This document shows positions 1-7,249 of a DNA stretch of 46,097 bases, in pieces. How positions within the stretch are numbered: the first letter of the stretch is position 1; each line of letters starts with the position of its first letter. The notes below the pieces were generated by a model, which was not told the DNA's origin, did no database searches, and was given only the letters and a program-made list of their open reading frames with translations. The translations under genes and the position numbers were made by a program. The stretch is from NCBI GenBank assembly GCA_016207545.1, contig JACQPO010000140.1:1-46097 (forward strand), read 5' to 3'. Source of the stretch: Methanobacteriota archaeon. GTDB taxonomy: Archaea; Thermoplasmatota; Thermoplasmata; RBG-16-68-12; EA-27.

Positions 1-2
1 CG

Positions 3-236
3 GGCTTCCGCGCGTTCGGGGCGTTCGTCTATCCGCAGGGCAACACGATCGTCCACGACCCGGGCCTCGGCGCGAAGACGTACCTCGCGCCTCTCCCGGA
101 GACCGCGAACGTCGCCCCGTCGATCGTCGCGGCGCTCCAAGTGGCGGTCGTGGCCGTGGCCTTGATCCCCGCCCTGCTCCTGCGGCGCCGGGCGCGCGGG
201 GGGGCGGGGATGCCTCCCCGCCTCTCTCCGAGGTGA
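3..236 (+). CDS. C-terminal end of a membrane-anchored protein (partial)
   Basis: The frame is open from the window edge to a TGA at 234-236, giving the last 77 residues of a longer protein. The visible part has a polar, probably extracytoplasmic stretch, then one hydrophobic helix at about residues 43-61 (VAVVAVALIPALLL), followed by an Arg-rich stop-transfer run (RRRARGG) and a short tail. This is the usual C-terminal anchor of an archaeal secreted protein with its tail in the cytoplasm. The family cannot be named from this fragment. Confidence 0.6.
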   Translation, partial: GFRAFGAFVYPQGNTIVHDPGLGAKTYLAPLPETANVAPSIVAALQVAVVAVALIPALLLRRRARGGAGMPPRLSPR

Positions 237-335
237 GGAGGTGGAGGTACGAGTATCGGTCATGGCGAAGCGCCCGTCCGTATGGACGGAACTTCGCGAG
301 CTGCTCGCCCATCGCGAGCATCGGGAGGAGACAAA

Positions 336-1709
336 ATGCGAACGTTGTGGATCGCGTGCGCGCTGACGCTGGGGTTGGCGCTCGCGCTGACGACCGGGCT
401 CGGGGCGATGACGCAGGTCGCGCCCGTCGCTCCCGAACGCCCGGGGACCCAGGACTTGGGAACGGACACCGGAACGGACGCGGGGACGGACGCCGGAACG
501 GATACGGGCCCTGGCACGGACCCGGGCGTACTTGACGACGGGGTCGAGGACGAGCCAGAGGTCGTCACGATCGGCGTCGCGGTCCGCTGGGGGTACTTGG
601 ACGGCCCTGCGTACGCGGTGCTCGAGGGACGCTGGCGGTTCAACGAGACCCGCACGGGCGGGATGTTCCTCGGCCGGTGGCACATCGTCGACGGGGAGGC
701 GAGCGGCTTCTTCGGCGGCCACTTCACAATCCCGGACGACGGCCACGGGCGGTTCCGCGGCCGGTGGAACTTCACGGACAGCGAGAACGGCGGCTTCCTT
801 GCGGGCGCATGGGTGCGGGTCGACCGCGGCCACGGCTTCTTCAAGGGCCGGTGGAACTTCTCGGACGGGACCGAAGGCGGCGTGCTCGCCGGGATGTGGG
901 CCGCGCTCTCCGAAGACGGCGGCGGACTCCGCGGCCGGGCGATCGCGGCGTCGAGCCTCGACGCCGTGAGCTGGGACGGCTCCCTGTCCGTCTCGAACGG
1001 GACCGTTGAGGTTGTCCGCACGATCCGCTGGGAGACCGGCGGCGACCGAGAGCACGGGACCGCGGACGAAGTGCTGCCGCAGGAGGAACGGAACACGGTC
1101 GCGTGGCGGTCCACGACGACCGTGAACTGGGACGGGCTCCTGTTGGCGATCCGCATGCCCAAGTTGGACCCCACGGCGACCGTCACGCTTCACACGGAGC
1201 AGGGGAGCTTCGAGTGGGCGGCGTCGACGCTGCCGGGGTTGCACGTGCGCGAGGTTGTCGACGAGTTCGGCCATGCGATTGAAATCCGCGCGTTCCTGGT
1301 GGAGCGGTTCGAAGGCCACGAGTTCGCGGCGTTCGGCGTCGGGCTCCGGTGGGGCACGCTCGACGCGAGCGGACGGGACGAGCCGGGCGAGGGCGTCACG
1401 TGGGAAGGCCGGGCGACCGTCTCGGCGGGCGGCCTGAAGGTCGTGTTCCCCGTCTCCTTCGAACGGGGCGACCAGATCGTGCCGCGGGAAGACCGGACGT
1501 TCGTCGCGTGGAGCACGACGACCACGACGGGCTGGGACGGCCTTGTGCTCGTCGCGTTCGTGCCGCTCGACGTGCTCGCGGAGGCGACGTTCTCCGTTCA
1601 TCTCGGCGATTTCGCGCAGACGTGGACGTTCGAGGACCTCGTCGGGTACCACCGGATCCCGTTGGACGACGCGGGCCACGAGCTTGAGGTGCACGCGGTG
1701 CGTCTGTAG
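336..1709 (+). CDS. Secreted repeat protein with duplicated beta-type module and nested GRW repeats
   Basis: The ATG at 336 is chosen because a clean ribosome-binding site (GGGAGGAG, 322-329) lies just upstream and the protein then starts with a signal peptide (MRTLWIACALTLGLALALTT). The frame continues upstream to 282 without a better start. Residues 42-62 are a low-complexity Asp/Thr/Gly linker. Two similar modules follow. Each has an RWGxLD motif, then W(D/E)G, then (P)xE(E/D)RxxVAWxxTTT and a conserved WDGLxL. In the first module a block of about four repeats (F/L-x-G-R-W-x-F/I ... GGFxxG) sits between RWGxLD and the rest, as if inserted. No transmembrane helix is seen after the signal peptide, so it is probably secreted or cell-surface bound. 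I do not recognise the family; function unknown. Confidence 0.75.
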   Translation: MRTLWIACALTLGLALALTTGLGAMTQVAPVAPERPGTQDLGTDTGTDAGTDAGTDTGPGTDPGVLDDGVEDEPEVVTIGVAVRWGYLDGPAYAVLEGRWRFNETRTGGMFLGRWHIVDGEASGFFGGHFTIPDDGHGRFRGRWNFTDSENGGFLAGAWVRVDRGHGFFKGRWNFSDGTEGGVLAGMWAALSEDGGGLRGRAIAASSLDAVSWDGSLSVSNGTVEVVRTIRWETGGDREHGTADEVLPQEERNTVAWRSTTTVNWDGLLLAIRMPKLDPTATVTLHTEQGSFEWAASTLPGLHVREVVDEFGHAIEIRAFLVERFEGHEFAAFGVGLRWGTLDASGRDEPGEGVTWEGRATVSAGGLKVVFPVSFERGDQIVPREDRTFVAWSTTTTTGWDGLVLVAFVPLDVLAEATFSVHLGDFAQTWTFEDLVGYHRIPLDDAGHELEVHAVRL

Positions 1710-1770
1710 GACGGACGGCGGCGGGCCTCGGCCGCGCCGCCCTTTCCCCTTTTGCATCCATCTACGAACG

Positions 1771-1780
1771 ATGAAATAGG
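1771..1780 (+). promoter_or_regulatory. TATA-like box upstream of the PadR gene
   Basis: ATGAAATAGG lies about 30 bp before the ATG at 1807, the spacing expected for a nearly leaderless archaeal transcript. A short T-run (CCCCTTTTGC, about 1746-1755) just upstream could end the preceding transcript. Confidence 0.4.
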
Positions 1781-1806
1781 AACCGCCGGATACGGCCGGC
1801 AACCCC

Positions 1807-2154
1807 ATGGCGGAGCTGAGCGCGGAGTGGACCGCGGAGCTGAAGAAGGGCTCGATCCAGCTGTGTCTGCTCGCGCTGTTGGCGGGACCGCCGAAGTACG
1901 GATTCCAGATGATCAAGGAGCTTCGGGAGCTGTCCCACGAGTTCTTCGACCTCAAAGAGGGGACGTTGTACCCCGCGCTGCGCCGGCTCGAGGAGCGGGA
2001 GTTCGTGAAGGGCGAGTGGATCGAGCGCGAGGCGGGGGTCCCGAGGAAGTACTACACGCTCACCGCGCGCGGCAGGCGGGCGCTCGAGGAGGCGCGCGCG
2101 GTGTGGTCCGAGATGGCCCACAGCGTGGACCGCGTGTTGCGGGGGTCGCGATGA
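1807..2154 (+). CDS. PadR-family transcriptional regulator
   Basis: This 115-residue protein has the PadR winged-helix pattern: a helix beginning LKKGSIQLCLLALLAGPPKYGFQMIKEL, the recognition segment with LKEGTLYPALRRLEEREFVKGEW, and the beta-wing ending PRKYYTLTARGRRALEE. That matches the compact PadR-s2 type in length and layout. Its stop overlaps the start of the next gene (ATGA at 2151-2154), so the two are translationally coupled. PadR regulators of this type usually repress their own operon and a membrane partner. The effector is unknown. Confidence 0.9.
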   Translation: MAELSAEWTAELKKGSIQLCLLALLAGPPKYGFQMIKELRELSHEFFDLKEGTLYPALRRLEEREFVKGEWIEREAGVPRKYYTLTARGRRALEEARAVWSEMAHSVDRVLRGSR

Positions 2155-2714
2155 CCGGCATGGACGCGTACCTCCAGGAGGTCCGCCGGAAGATGGTCGG
2201 CATGGAGCCCCACGTGCGGGAGGATGTCCTGCGGGAGCTGCGATCCCACCTCGCGGACGCGATCGCGGACGGGGGGGAGCAGGCGGTCCTTTCGGCCCTC
2301 GAGCCCTCGGCCTCTGTGGCCGCCCGGTACAAAGACGTCTATGGTTATGGCCTCCCGTTCCAAGCGATGTTCGTCGCCGCCGCCATGGCCCTGGCGGTGC
2401 TCACGGTCCCCGTCCTCGGACTCGCGGAACCGCTCGCGTCGATCGCCTCCGTCGGCCTCCTCACGCTCCTCGTGTCCTACTTGCTCGCGTTGGCGGTGAA
2501 GGCGGGAGCGGTCGTCGGGCTCGCCGCGGGCGTCGCGGCGTGCATCGCGCGCGTCGGGACCGTCGTGACCCTGCAGGTGATCGTTGCCCTCGCACCCGTG
2601 ACGGATGCGCGAGGTTGGCTGCTGTTCGCAATCGCCTCCCTCCTCCTCATCCCCATCGGCTACCTGCCCGGCCGCGCGAAGGAGAAGTGGACGCGGCGCG
2701 ACGTCACGCTCTGA
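2151..2714 (+). CDS. HAAS/DUF1700-type membrane protein paired with PadR
   Basis: The start ATG at 2151 overlaps the padR stop. The 187-residue product starts with a helical cytoplasmic domain of about 60 residues containing MDAYLQEVRRKM and VLRELRSHLADAI, typical of HAAS (DUF1700-like) domains. About three to four hydrophobic segments follow between residues 65 and 170, ending in a basic tail. HAAS membrane proteins are commonly encoded directly after PadR regulators and are thought to act with them, so context and sequence agree. The last 11 bp overlap the convergent Nudix gene. Confidence 0.7.
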   Translation: MTGMDAYLQEVRRKMVGMEPHVREDVLRELRSHLADAIADGGEQAVLSALEPSASVAARYKDVYGYGLPFQAMFVAAAMALAVLTVPVLGLAEPLASIASVGLLTLLVSYLLALAVKAGAVVGLAAGVAACIARVGTVVTLQVIVALAPVTDARGWLLFAIASLLLIPIGYLPGRAKEKWTRRDVTL

Positions 2715-3108
2715 GCCGCCTGCGGTAGTCCGCCACGATCGTGGCGTGGTCGAACGCGAGCCGGGGGACGCGGTTCATCGGGACGAGGCGGACCGCGGCG
2801 GCATCCGTCGATGCCGCCAAGCGGCCTCCGTAGGCCTTGAGCTCGTACGCGACGGAAATCGTGTGGCCCCTCGGATCCCGCTTCGGATTCCCGTACACGC
2901 CGACGAGGCGGGTCACCTCCGCATGGAGCCCGGTCTCCTCCTGCACCTCGCGCTCCACGGCCTCCTCGAGCCGCTCCCCGAACTCCACGAACCCGCCCGG
3001 GAGCGCGTACATGCCGAAGAACGGCTCCTTCCCGCGGCGGACGAGGACGAGCTTCCCTCGGTGCAGGACGAGGGCGTCCACGGTGATGCGCAGGGCGTCC
3101 CACGCCAC
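2704..3108 (-). CDS. Nudix hydrolase (ADP-ribose pyrophosphatase-like)
   Basis: This 134-residue single-domain Nudix protein shows a complete Nudix box at about residues 38-60: GGFVEFGERLEEAVEREVQ followed by EETGL, fitting Gx5Ex7REUxEExGU. The glutamates needed for Mg2+ binding are all present. Such enzymes hydrolyse nucleoside diphosphates linked to another group; the overall length and the motif context (YALPGGF) resemble archaeal ADP-ribose pyrophosphatases, but the substrate cannot be fixed from sequence. It lies four bases downstream of hutU on the same strand and is probably co-transcribed with it. Confidence 0.85.
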   Translation of the reverse strand: MAWDALRITVDALVLHRGKLVLVRRGKEPFFGMYALPGGFVEFGERLEEAVEREVQEETGLHAEVTRLVGVYGNPKRDPRGHTISVAYELKAYGGRLAASTDAAAVRLVPMNRVPRLAFDHATIVADYRRRLRA

Positions 3109-3112
3109 GGGC

Positions 3113-4801
3113 TCACTCCAGGCTCGGCATCTTGAGGCCCGTCTTCTGCGCGAACGCGACCGCTTCCTCGTACCCCGCGTCCGCGTGGCGGACGACGCCC
3201 AAGCCGGGGTCCGTCGTCAGCACGCGTTCGATCCGCGCGGCCGCCTGGCGGGTGCCGTCGCACACGAGCAGGGCGCCCGCATGCGTCGAATACCCGATGC
3301 CGACGCCGCCGCCGTTGTGCACGGCGATGAGGTCCGCGCCCGCGGCCGTGTTGAGGAGCGCGTTCAGGATCGGCCAGTCCGCGATCGCGTCGCTCCCGTC
3401 CTTCATCCCCTCCGTCTCCCGGTACGGGGACGCGACGGACCCCGCGTCGAGGTGGTCCCGCGTGATGACGATCGGGCCGCTCAGCTTCCCGGAGCCGACC
3501 ATCCTGTTGATGACCTTCCCGAAACGTGCGCGCTCTCCATAGCCGAGCCAACACACGCGCGACGGCAGGCCTTCCCACGGGAGGTGCGCCTCCGCCATCT
3601 CAATCCAGTTCACGAGTTGGCGATTGCTCGCGAATTCCTTCCGGACGACCTGGTCCGTCTTCAGGATGTCCTCCGGGTCGCCCGTGACCGCGACCCATCG
3701 GAACGGTCCGCGGCCCTCGCAGAACATGGGTCGGATGTACAGCGGGACGAACCCCTTGAACGCGAACGCGTTCTGTACGCCCGCCTCGAGCGCCTGTGCG
3801 CGGATCCCGTTCCCGTACTCGAACACGACCGCGCCGCGCTTCTGGAACTCGAGCATCGCGCGGACGTGGATGCCGATCGACTCGAGGGAGCGGCGCTTGT
3901 ACGCCTTGGGGTCCGTCTCCCGAAGCTCCGCCGCCTCCTGCACGGAGAGACCCCGCGGGATGTAGCCGCCGATCGGGTCGTGGGCGCTCGTCTGGTCCGT
4001 GACGACGTCCGGCGTGATCCGCCGATTCAGGATCTCCGGATGGACCTCCGCACAGTTCCCGAGGTAGGCGACGGTCTCCGCGCGTCCCTCCCGCTTCGCG
4101 TCCTTCGCGATCACGAGCGCCTCCTCGAGGTCGTGGACGAGGTGGTCCACGTACTTCTTCGCGAGCCGTCGCGCAATCCGCGACTCGTCGACCTCGACCG
4201 CGAGGCACACGCCGCCGTTCATCTTCACCGCCAACGGCTGCGCGCCGCCCATCCCGCCGAGCCCGCCCGTGAGGACGAGCCGTCCCTTCAGGGCGCCGCC
4301 GAAGTGCTGGCGCGCGCATGCCGCGAACGTCTCGTACGTCCCTTGGATGATCCCCTGGGACCCGATGTAGGACCAGCCGCCAGCGGTCATCTGCCCGAAC
4401 ATGGTGAGGCCCAGCTTCTCGAGCTCGTAGAACGTCTCCCACGTGGACCAGCGGGGGACCAGGTTCGCGTTCGCGATGAGCACGCGGGGCGCGTTCGCGT
4501 GCGTGCGGAACACGGCCACGGGCTTCCCGGACTGGACGAGCAACGTTTCGTCGTCCTCGAGTTCCTTGAGCGCCTTCACGATGCGGTGGAACGCGTCCCA
4601 ACTCCGCGCGGCCTTGCCCGTGCCGCCGTATACGATGAGCTCCTCCGGCTTCTCCGCGTTCTCGAGGTTGTTCTCCAACATTCGGAGGATTGCTTCCTGC
4701 CGCCAGCCTTTGCACCGGACGTGCGGGCCCCGCGCGGCGAGGATGCGCTCCACGGCAGCACCATGCCCCCCGCGCCCTAAAGGGTTTCCCTCGTCCTCCA
4801 T
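3113..4801 (-). CDS. hutU: Urocanate hydratase
   Basis: Urocanate hydratase converts urocanate to imidazolonepropionate, the second step of histidine breakdown, using tightly bound NAD+. The 562-residue protein has the family's N-terminal signature RCKGWRQEAILRMLENNL, the FGQMTAGGWSYIGSQGIIQG segment, the glycine-rich TGGLGGMGGAQPLA of the NAD site, and the GNCAEVHPEILNRRITPD region. Its length matches bacterial HutU (about 555). I chose the ATG at 4801: the frame extends 19 codons further to 4858, but those residues are unlike the family and would overlap the promoter. The other hut genes in this window are fchA and ftcD; hutH and hutI are not here. Confidence 0.95.
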   Translation of the reverse strand: MEDEGNPLGRGGHGAAVERILAARGPHVRCKGWRQEAILRMLENNLENAEKPEELIVYGGTGKAARSWDAFHRIVKALKELEDDETLLVQSGKPVAVFRTHANAPRVLIANANLVPRWSTWETFYELEKLGLTMFGQMTAGGWSYIGSQGIIQGTYETFAACARQHFGGALKGRLVLTGGLGGMGGAQPLAVKMNGGVCLAVEVDESRIARRLAKKYVDHLVHDLEEALVIAKDAKREGRAETVAYLGNCAEVHPEILNRRITPDVVTDQTSAHDPIGGYIPRGLSVQEAAELRETDPKAYKRRSLESIGIHVRAMLEFQKRGAVVFEYGNGIRAQALEAGVQNAFAFKGFVPLYIRPMFCEGRGPFRWVAVTGDPEDILKTDQVVRKEFASNRQLVNWIEMAEAHLPWEGLPSRVCWLGYGERARFGKVINRMVGSGKLSGPIVITRDHLDAGSVASPYRETEGMKDGSDAIADWPILNALLNTAAGADLIAVHNGGGVGIGYSTHAGALLVCDGTRQAAARIERVLTTDPGLGVVRHADAGYEEAVAFAQKTGLKMPSLE

Positions 4802-4839
4802 CGAGTCGCGTTCCGCTCGCGACCGTGTGCGAAATTCAC

Positions 4840-4847
4840 TAATATGC
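4840..4847 (-). promoter_or_regulatory. Probable hutU promoter (TATA box)
   Basis: On the minus strand GCATATTAG lies about 40 bp before the hutU ATG (4801), predicting a short leader of about 15-20 nt. The same AT-rich island could also serve the divergent gene starting at 4885. Confidence 0.4.
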
Positions 4848-4884
4848 ACGAAGCACATGCCTCACGGGGGAGGAGGGGGAGTCG

Positions 4885-5535
4885 TTGGAGGACCGAGACG
4901 GTGCGGTCTCGCCGAAGTCGAGGCTACTAGGGGTGCATGCTTCGGGACGGGTTTCGGCGAGGTGGCGCGGGAAGGCTTCGCGGCCGCCTTGGTTCGGCCG
5001 ACGGATCTTCCACGCGTTCCTCCTCGCGGGGGTGGCCCTCCTGTTCCTGGGTCTCGGATGGACCTGGGGCGCGTTCAACGCGACCCAGGAGAGCACGTTC
5101 ACGCTCCCCGCGGGCGAGGGATGGCACGCCGTCCTCGAGTTGAACGTCGCCGACGGGGCTCGGCTTTCGGGCAAGTTCACCGTGACGTCCGGCATCGTGG
5201 ACCTGTTCCTCTTCACGGAGGACCAGTACGCCGCGTTCTGGAACGGGGACCCGTTTCGAATCCTGCTTGCCGTGACCTCGGAACGGAGCAGCTTCTCCCT
5301 CGCCCTCCCCGAACCGGGGAAGCACTTCCTCCTGATCGACCACGGGGCGGGGTTCGAATGGGTGACGCAGCAGGTCCGCTTGGAATGGCAAACCGTCGAC
5401 CTGCATCCCCCGTTGCTCGCCGTGGGCTTCGCCGCAGTCGTCGTCGGCGTCGAGCTGGTCATCGGCGGCTTCAAGGTCAAGGGGAAGGCGAAGCGCCTCC
5501 GGTTCGCCGGCGCGCTCGCGCCCCGATCCCCGTAG
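4885..5535 (+). CDS. Membrane-anchored protein with a single extracytoplasmic beta domain
   Basis: A TTG start at 4885 follows a strong Shine-Dalgarno-like run (GGGGGAGGAGGGGGA, 4865-4879). A GTG at 4933 is an alternative. The 216-residue product has one hydrophobic helix near residues 43-62, a domain of about 110 residues, a second helix near 175-195, and a basic cytoplasmic tail. The middle domain (FTLPAGEGWHAVLELNV ... FLFTEDQYAAF ... FSLALPEPGKHFLLIDH) has the rhythm of a GOLD-like or bacterial pre-peptidase-C-like beta sandwich, but I assign neither firmly. It interrupts the minus-strand hut genes and is probably unrelated to histidine breakdown. Confidence 0.65.
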   Translation: MEDRDGAVSPKSRLLGVHASGRVSARWRGKASRPPWFGRRIFHAFLLAGVALLFLGLGWTWGAFNATQESTFTLPAGEGWHAVLELNVADGARLSGKFTVTSGIVDLFLFTEDQYAAFWNGDPFRILLAVTSERSSFSLALPEPGKHFLLIDHGAGFEWVTQQVRLEWQTVDLHPPLLAVGFAAVVVGVELVIGGFKVKGKAKRLRFAGALAPRSP

Positions 5536-5546
5536 GCCGAGGCCGT

Positions 5547-5563
5547 CCGAGGGACATCCTCGG
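5547..5563. terminator. Hairpin between convergent genes
   Basis: CCGAGG-GACAT-CCTCGG forms a perfect 6-bp stem with a 5-nt loop in the 48-bp gap between the convergent gene ends at 5535 and 5584. It may help end both transcripts. Archaeal termination relies mainly on T-tracts, which are absent here, so the role is uncertain. Confidence 0.3.
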
Positions 5564-5583
5564 CGTCCGAGCGCAGAGGAGCC

Positions 5584-6201
5584 TCACAGGCGGGACTGGA
5601 CGATGTCGTCGACCCCGTGGGCAACTTCCCCCGCGCGCCGGAGGAGCGTTTCGAGTTCCTCTTCCCGCGTGGCCCGCCACCCCTGATCCGCAATCGACGC
5701 GAGGTTGACCCGCGCGTTCAGGGCGGCTCCGCGCATCGCCGCCTGCGCGACCAGGGCCGCCACCCCCGCATCCGTGATCGCGCTCCGATTCCCCTTCTCG
5801 GCGGCCTCCGTCGCAAGCTCGAGGGCCTCCAGGCAGGCCCGCATGGTCTGGAGGGGCACCTCCGTAGCGCGCCTGTATGCGGCCTGCATCGCCTCCTTCC
5901 GCGCGGCGCGCTGCCCGTCCGTCCCTCTTGCCATGCGCATGGCGGCCACGACCTCGTCGTATGCCCTGGCGTCCTCGTCCGCGAGGAAAAGAAACCGGGC
6001 CTGCAACGTCTTGCCCCGTGCCTCGATCACCGCCAAGTCGGACTGAACGCCCTCGTATCCTTGCTTTCCCGCCGCCAAATTGGCGACCATGCGGGAGAGG
6101 GCCGCGCTCATCGCCCCGCAGATTGCGCTGACGGACCCGCCGCCAGGCGTCGGCGACGCAGAGGCGACGCGTTCGAGAAAGTCCTCGAGGGATTCCGGCA
6201 C
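5584..6201 (-). CDS. fchA: Formimidoyl-THF cyclodeaminase / methenyl-THF cyclohydrolase family protein
   Basis: The 205-residue protein is a full-length FTCD_C (cyclodeaminase) domain: the N-terminal SPTPGGGSVSAICGAMSAAL is the family hallmark, and MVANLAAGK and GNRSAITDAGVAALVAQAA match the conserved helices. The enzyme releases ammonia from 5-formimino-tetrahydrofolate, giving methenyl-THF. It starts with GTG 43 bp after the ftcD stop, so the two are consecutive genes of one minus-strand transcript carrying out consecutive reactions. Whether the carrier here is tetrahydrofolate or a methanopterin relative is not visible. Confidence 0.9.
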   Translation of the reverse strand: MPESLEDFLERVASASPTPGGGSVSAICGAMSAALSRMVANLAAGKQGYEGVQSDLAVIEARGKTLQARFLFLADEDARAYDEVVAAMRMARGTDGQRAARKEAMQAAYRRATEVPLQTMRACLEALELATEAAEKGNRSAITDAGVAALVAQAAMRGAALNARVNLASIADQGWRATREEELETLLRRAGEVAHGVDDIVQSRL

Positions 6202-6244
6202 GTCCGCGGCAATTATCGAGGGACGGAAATAGTCTCCGGACGCC

Positions 6245-7144
6245 TCATTCGCGGAGGCGGTTCTCCAGGATCTGCCGCGGGTCGAAGTTCTCGAGCTTCA
6301 GGCGGTTCACCGGGTCCGGCGGGAGCGAATCCTCGGGCACGAGGCCTACGATCTCCGACGCGACGACGGGAATCCCGAGCTTGCTTGCGTGCTCCGAGAC
6401 CGCATCGAACGCTTTCGTGATTGAGGTCACCTTGTAGTTCACGAGGTTCATGCTCACCTGCACGAGCCCCCGGTCCTTCAGCGCGAACCCCAGCGCGCGC
6501 ACCGCGGGCAGGCCGCCGTCCTTCTCCCGCACGAGCTTCGCAATCTTCTTCGCGCCGGACACGTCCGCAGTGCCGAGGTTCACGTTGTAGGCGATGAGCG
6601 GCGGCCGCGCGCCGACGACGGTCGCGCCCGCGGTCGGGTGGAGCTCCCGCTTCCCGAAGTCGGGTGCGCGGTCCGGGTTCGTCCGGATTTCCTCGCGCAA
6701 GCCCTCGAACTCTCCCTTGCGGATGTTGGGCAAGTTCTTCCGGTCGGGCCGCGTGGCGGCGGCCTCGTAGAGGTACACGGGCACACCGAGTTCGTCCGCA
6801 ATGCGCATCCCGACCTCCCGCGCGAGCCGCACGCTGTCCTCCATCGTCACGCCGCGAATCGGGATGAACGGGAGGACGTCGAGCGCCCCGATCCGCGGAT
6901 GCTCGCCACGGTGAACATTGAGGTCGATGAGTCCGACCGCCTTTTTCGCCATCCGGAACGCGGCCTCTTTCGCCGCCTCCGGCTCGCCGACGAACGAAAT
7001 CACGCACCGGTTATGGTTCGCGTCCATCTCCACGTCGAGCAGCCGGACGCCGCGCACCGCGCGCGCTTCGTTCGCAATCGCGTCCACGATGTCCTTGCGG
7101 CGGCCTTCCGAGAAGTTCGGGACGCACTCGACGATGCGCTCCAC
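6245..7144 (-). CDS. ftcD: Glutamate formimidoyltransferase
   Basis: The enzyme moves the formimino group of N-formiminoglutamate to tetrahydrofolate, releasing glutamate at the end of histidine degradation. I set the start at the GTG at 7144, which gives the family N-terminus VERIVECVPNFSEGRR; the frame stays open far upstream but only because the DNA is GC-rich. The 299-residue product has the paired N- and C-subdomain signatures DVEMDANHNRCVISFVG, HRGEHPRIGALDVLPFIP, and TAGATVVGARPPLIAYNVNL, and equals the length of stand-alone FtcD N-domain enzymes. A TATA box lies about 65 bp upstream, shared with the divergent surface-protein gene. fchA follows directly. Confidence 0.93.
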   Translation of the reverse strand: MERIVECVPNFSEGRRKDIVDAIANEARAVRGVRLLDVEMDANHNRCVISFVGEPEAAKEAAFRMAKKAVGLIDLNVHRGEHPRIGALDVLPFIPIRGVTMEDSVRLAREVGMRIADELGVPVYLYEAAATRPDRKNLPNIRKGEFEGLREEIRTNPDRAPDFGKRELHPTAGATVVGARPPLIAYNVNLGTADVSGAKKIAKLVREKDGGLPAVRALGFALKDRGLVQVSMNLVNYKVTSITKAFDAVSEHASKLGIPVVASEIVGLVPEDSLPPDPVNRLKLENFDPRQILENRLRE

Positions 7145-7204
7145 GGGAGGCGGGAGACCTCTCGCGCACAAATGCCTTTCCGTGCGCGACTCGATGGGAA
7201 AACG

Positions 7205-7213
7205 TACATATAG
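7205..7213. promoter_or_regulatory. Shared divergent promoter (ftcD / surface protein)
   Basis: The AT-rich island TACATATAG lies between the divergent starts at 7144 (minus, ftcD) and 7250 (plus). Read on either strand it offers a TATA-like box, about 35-65 bp from each start. A single TATA core may therefore drive both directions. Confidence 0.45.
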
Positions 7214-7249
7214 CGAACCACACGTAGCCGCGCGAACCGGAGATTCGCG

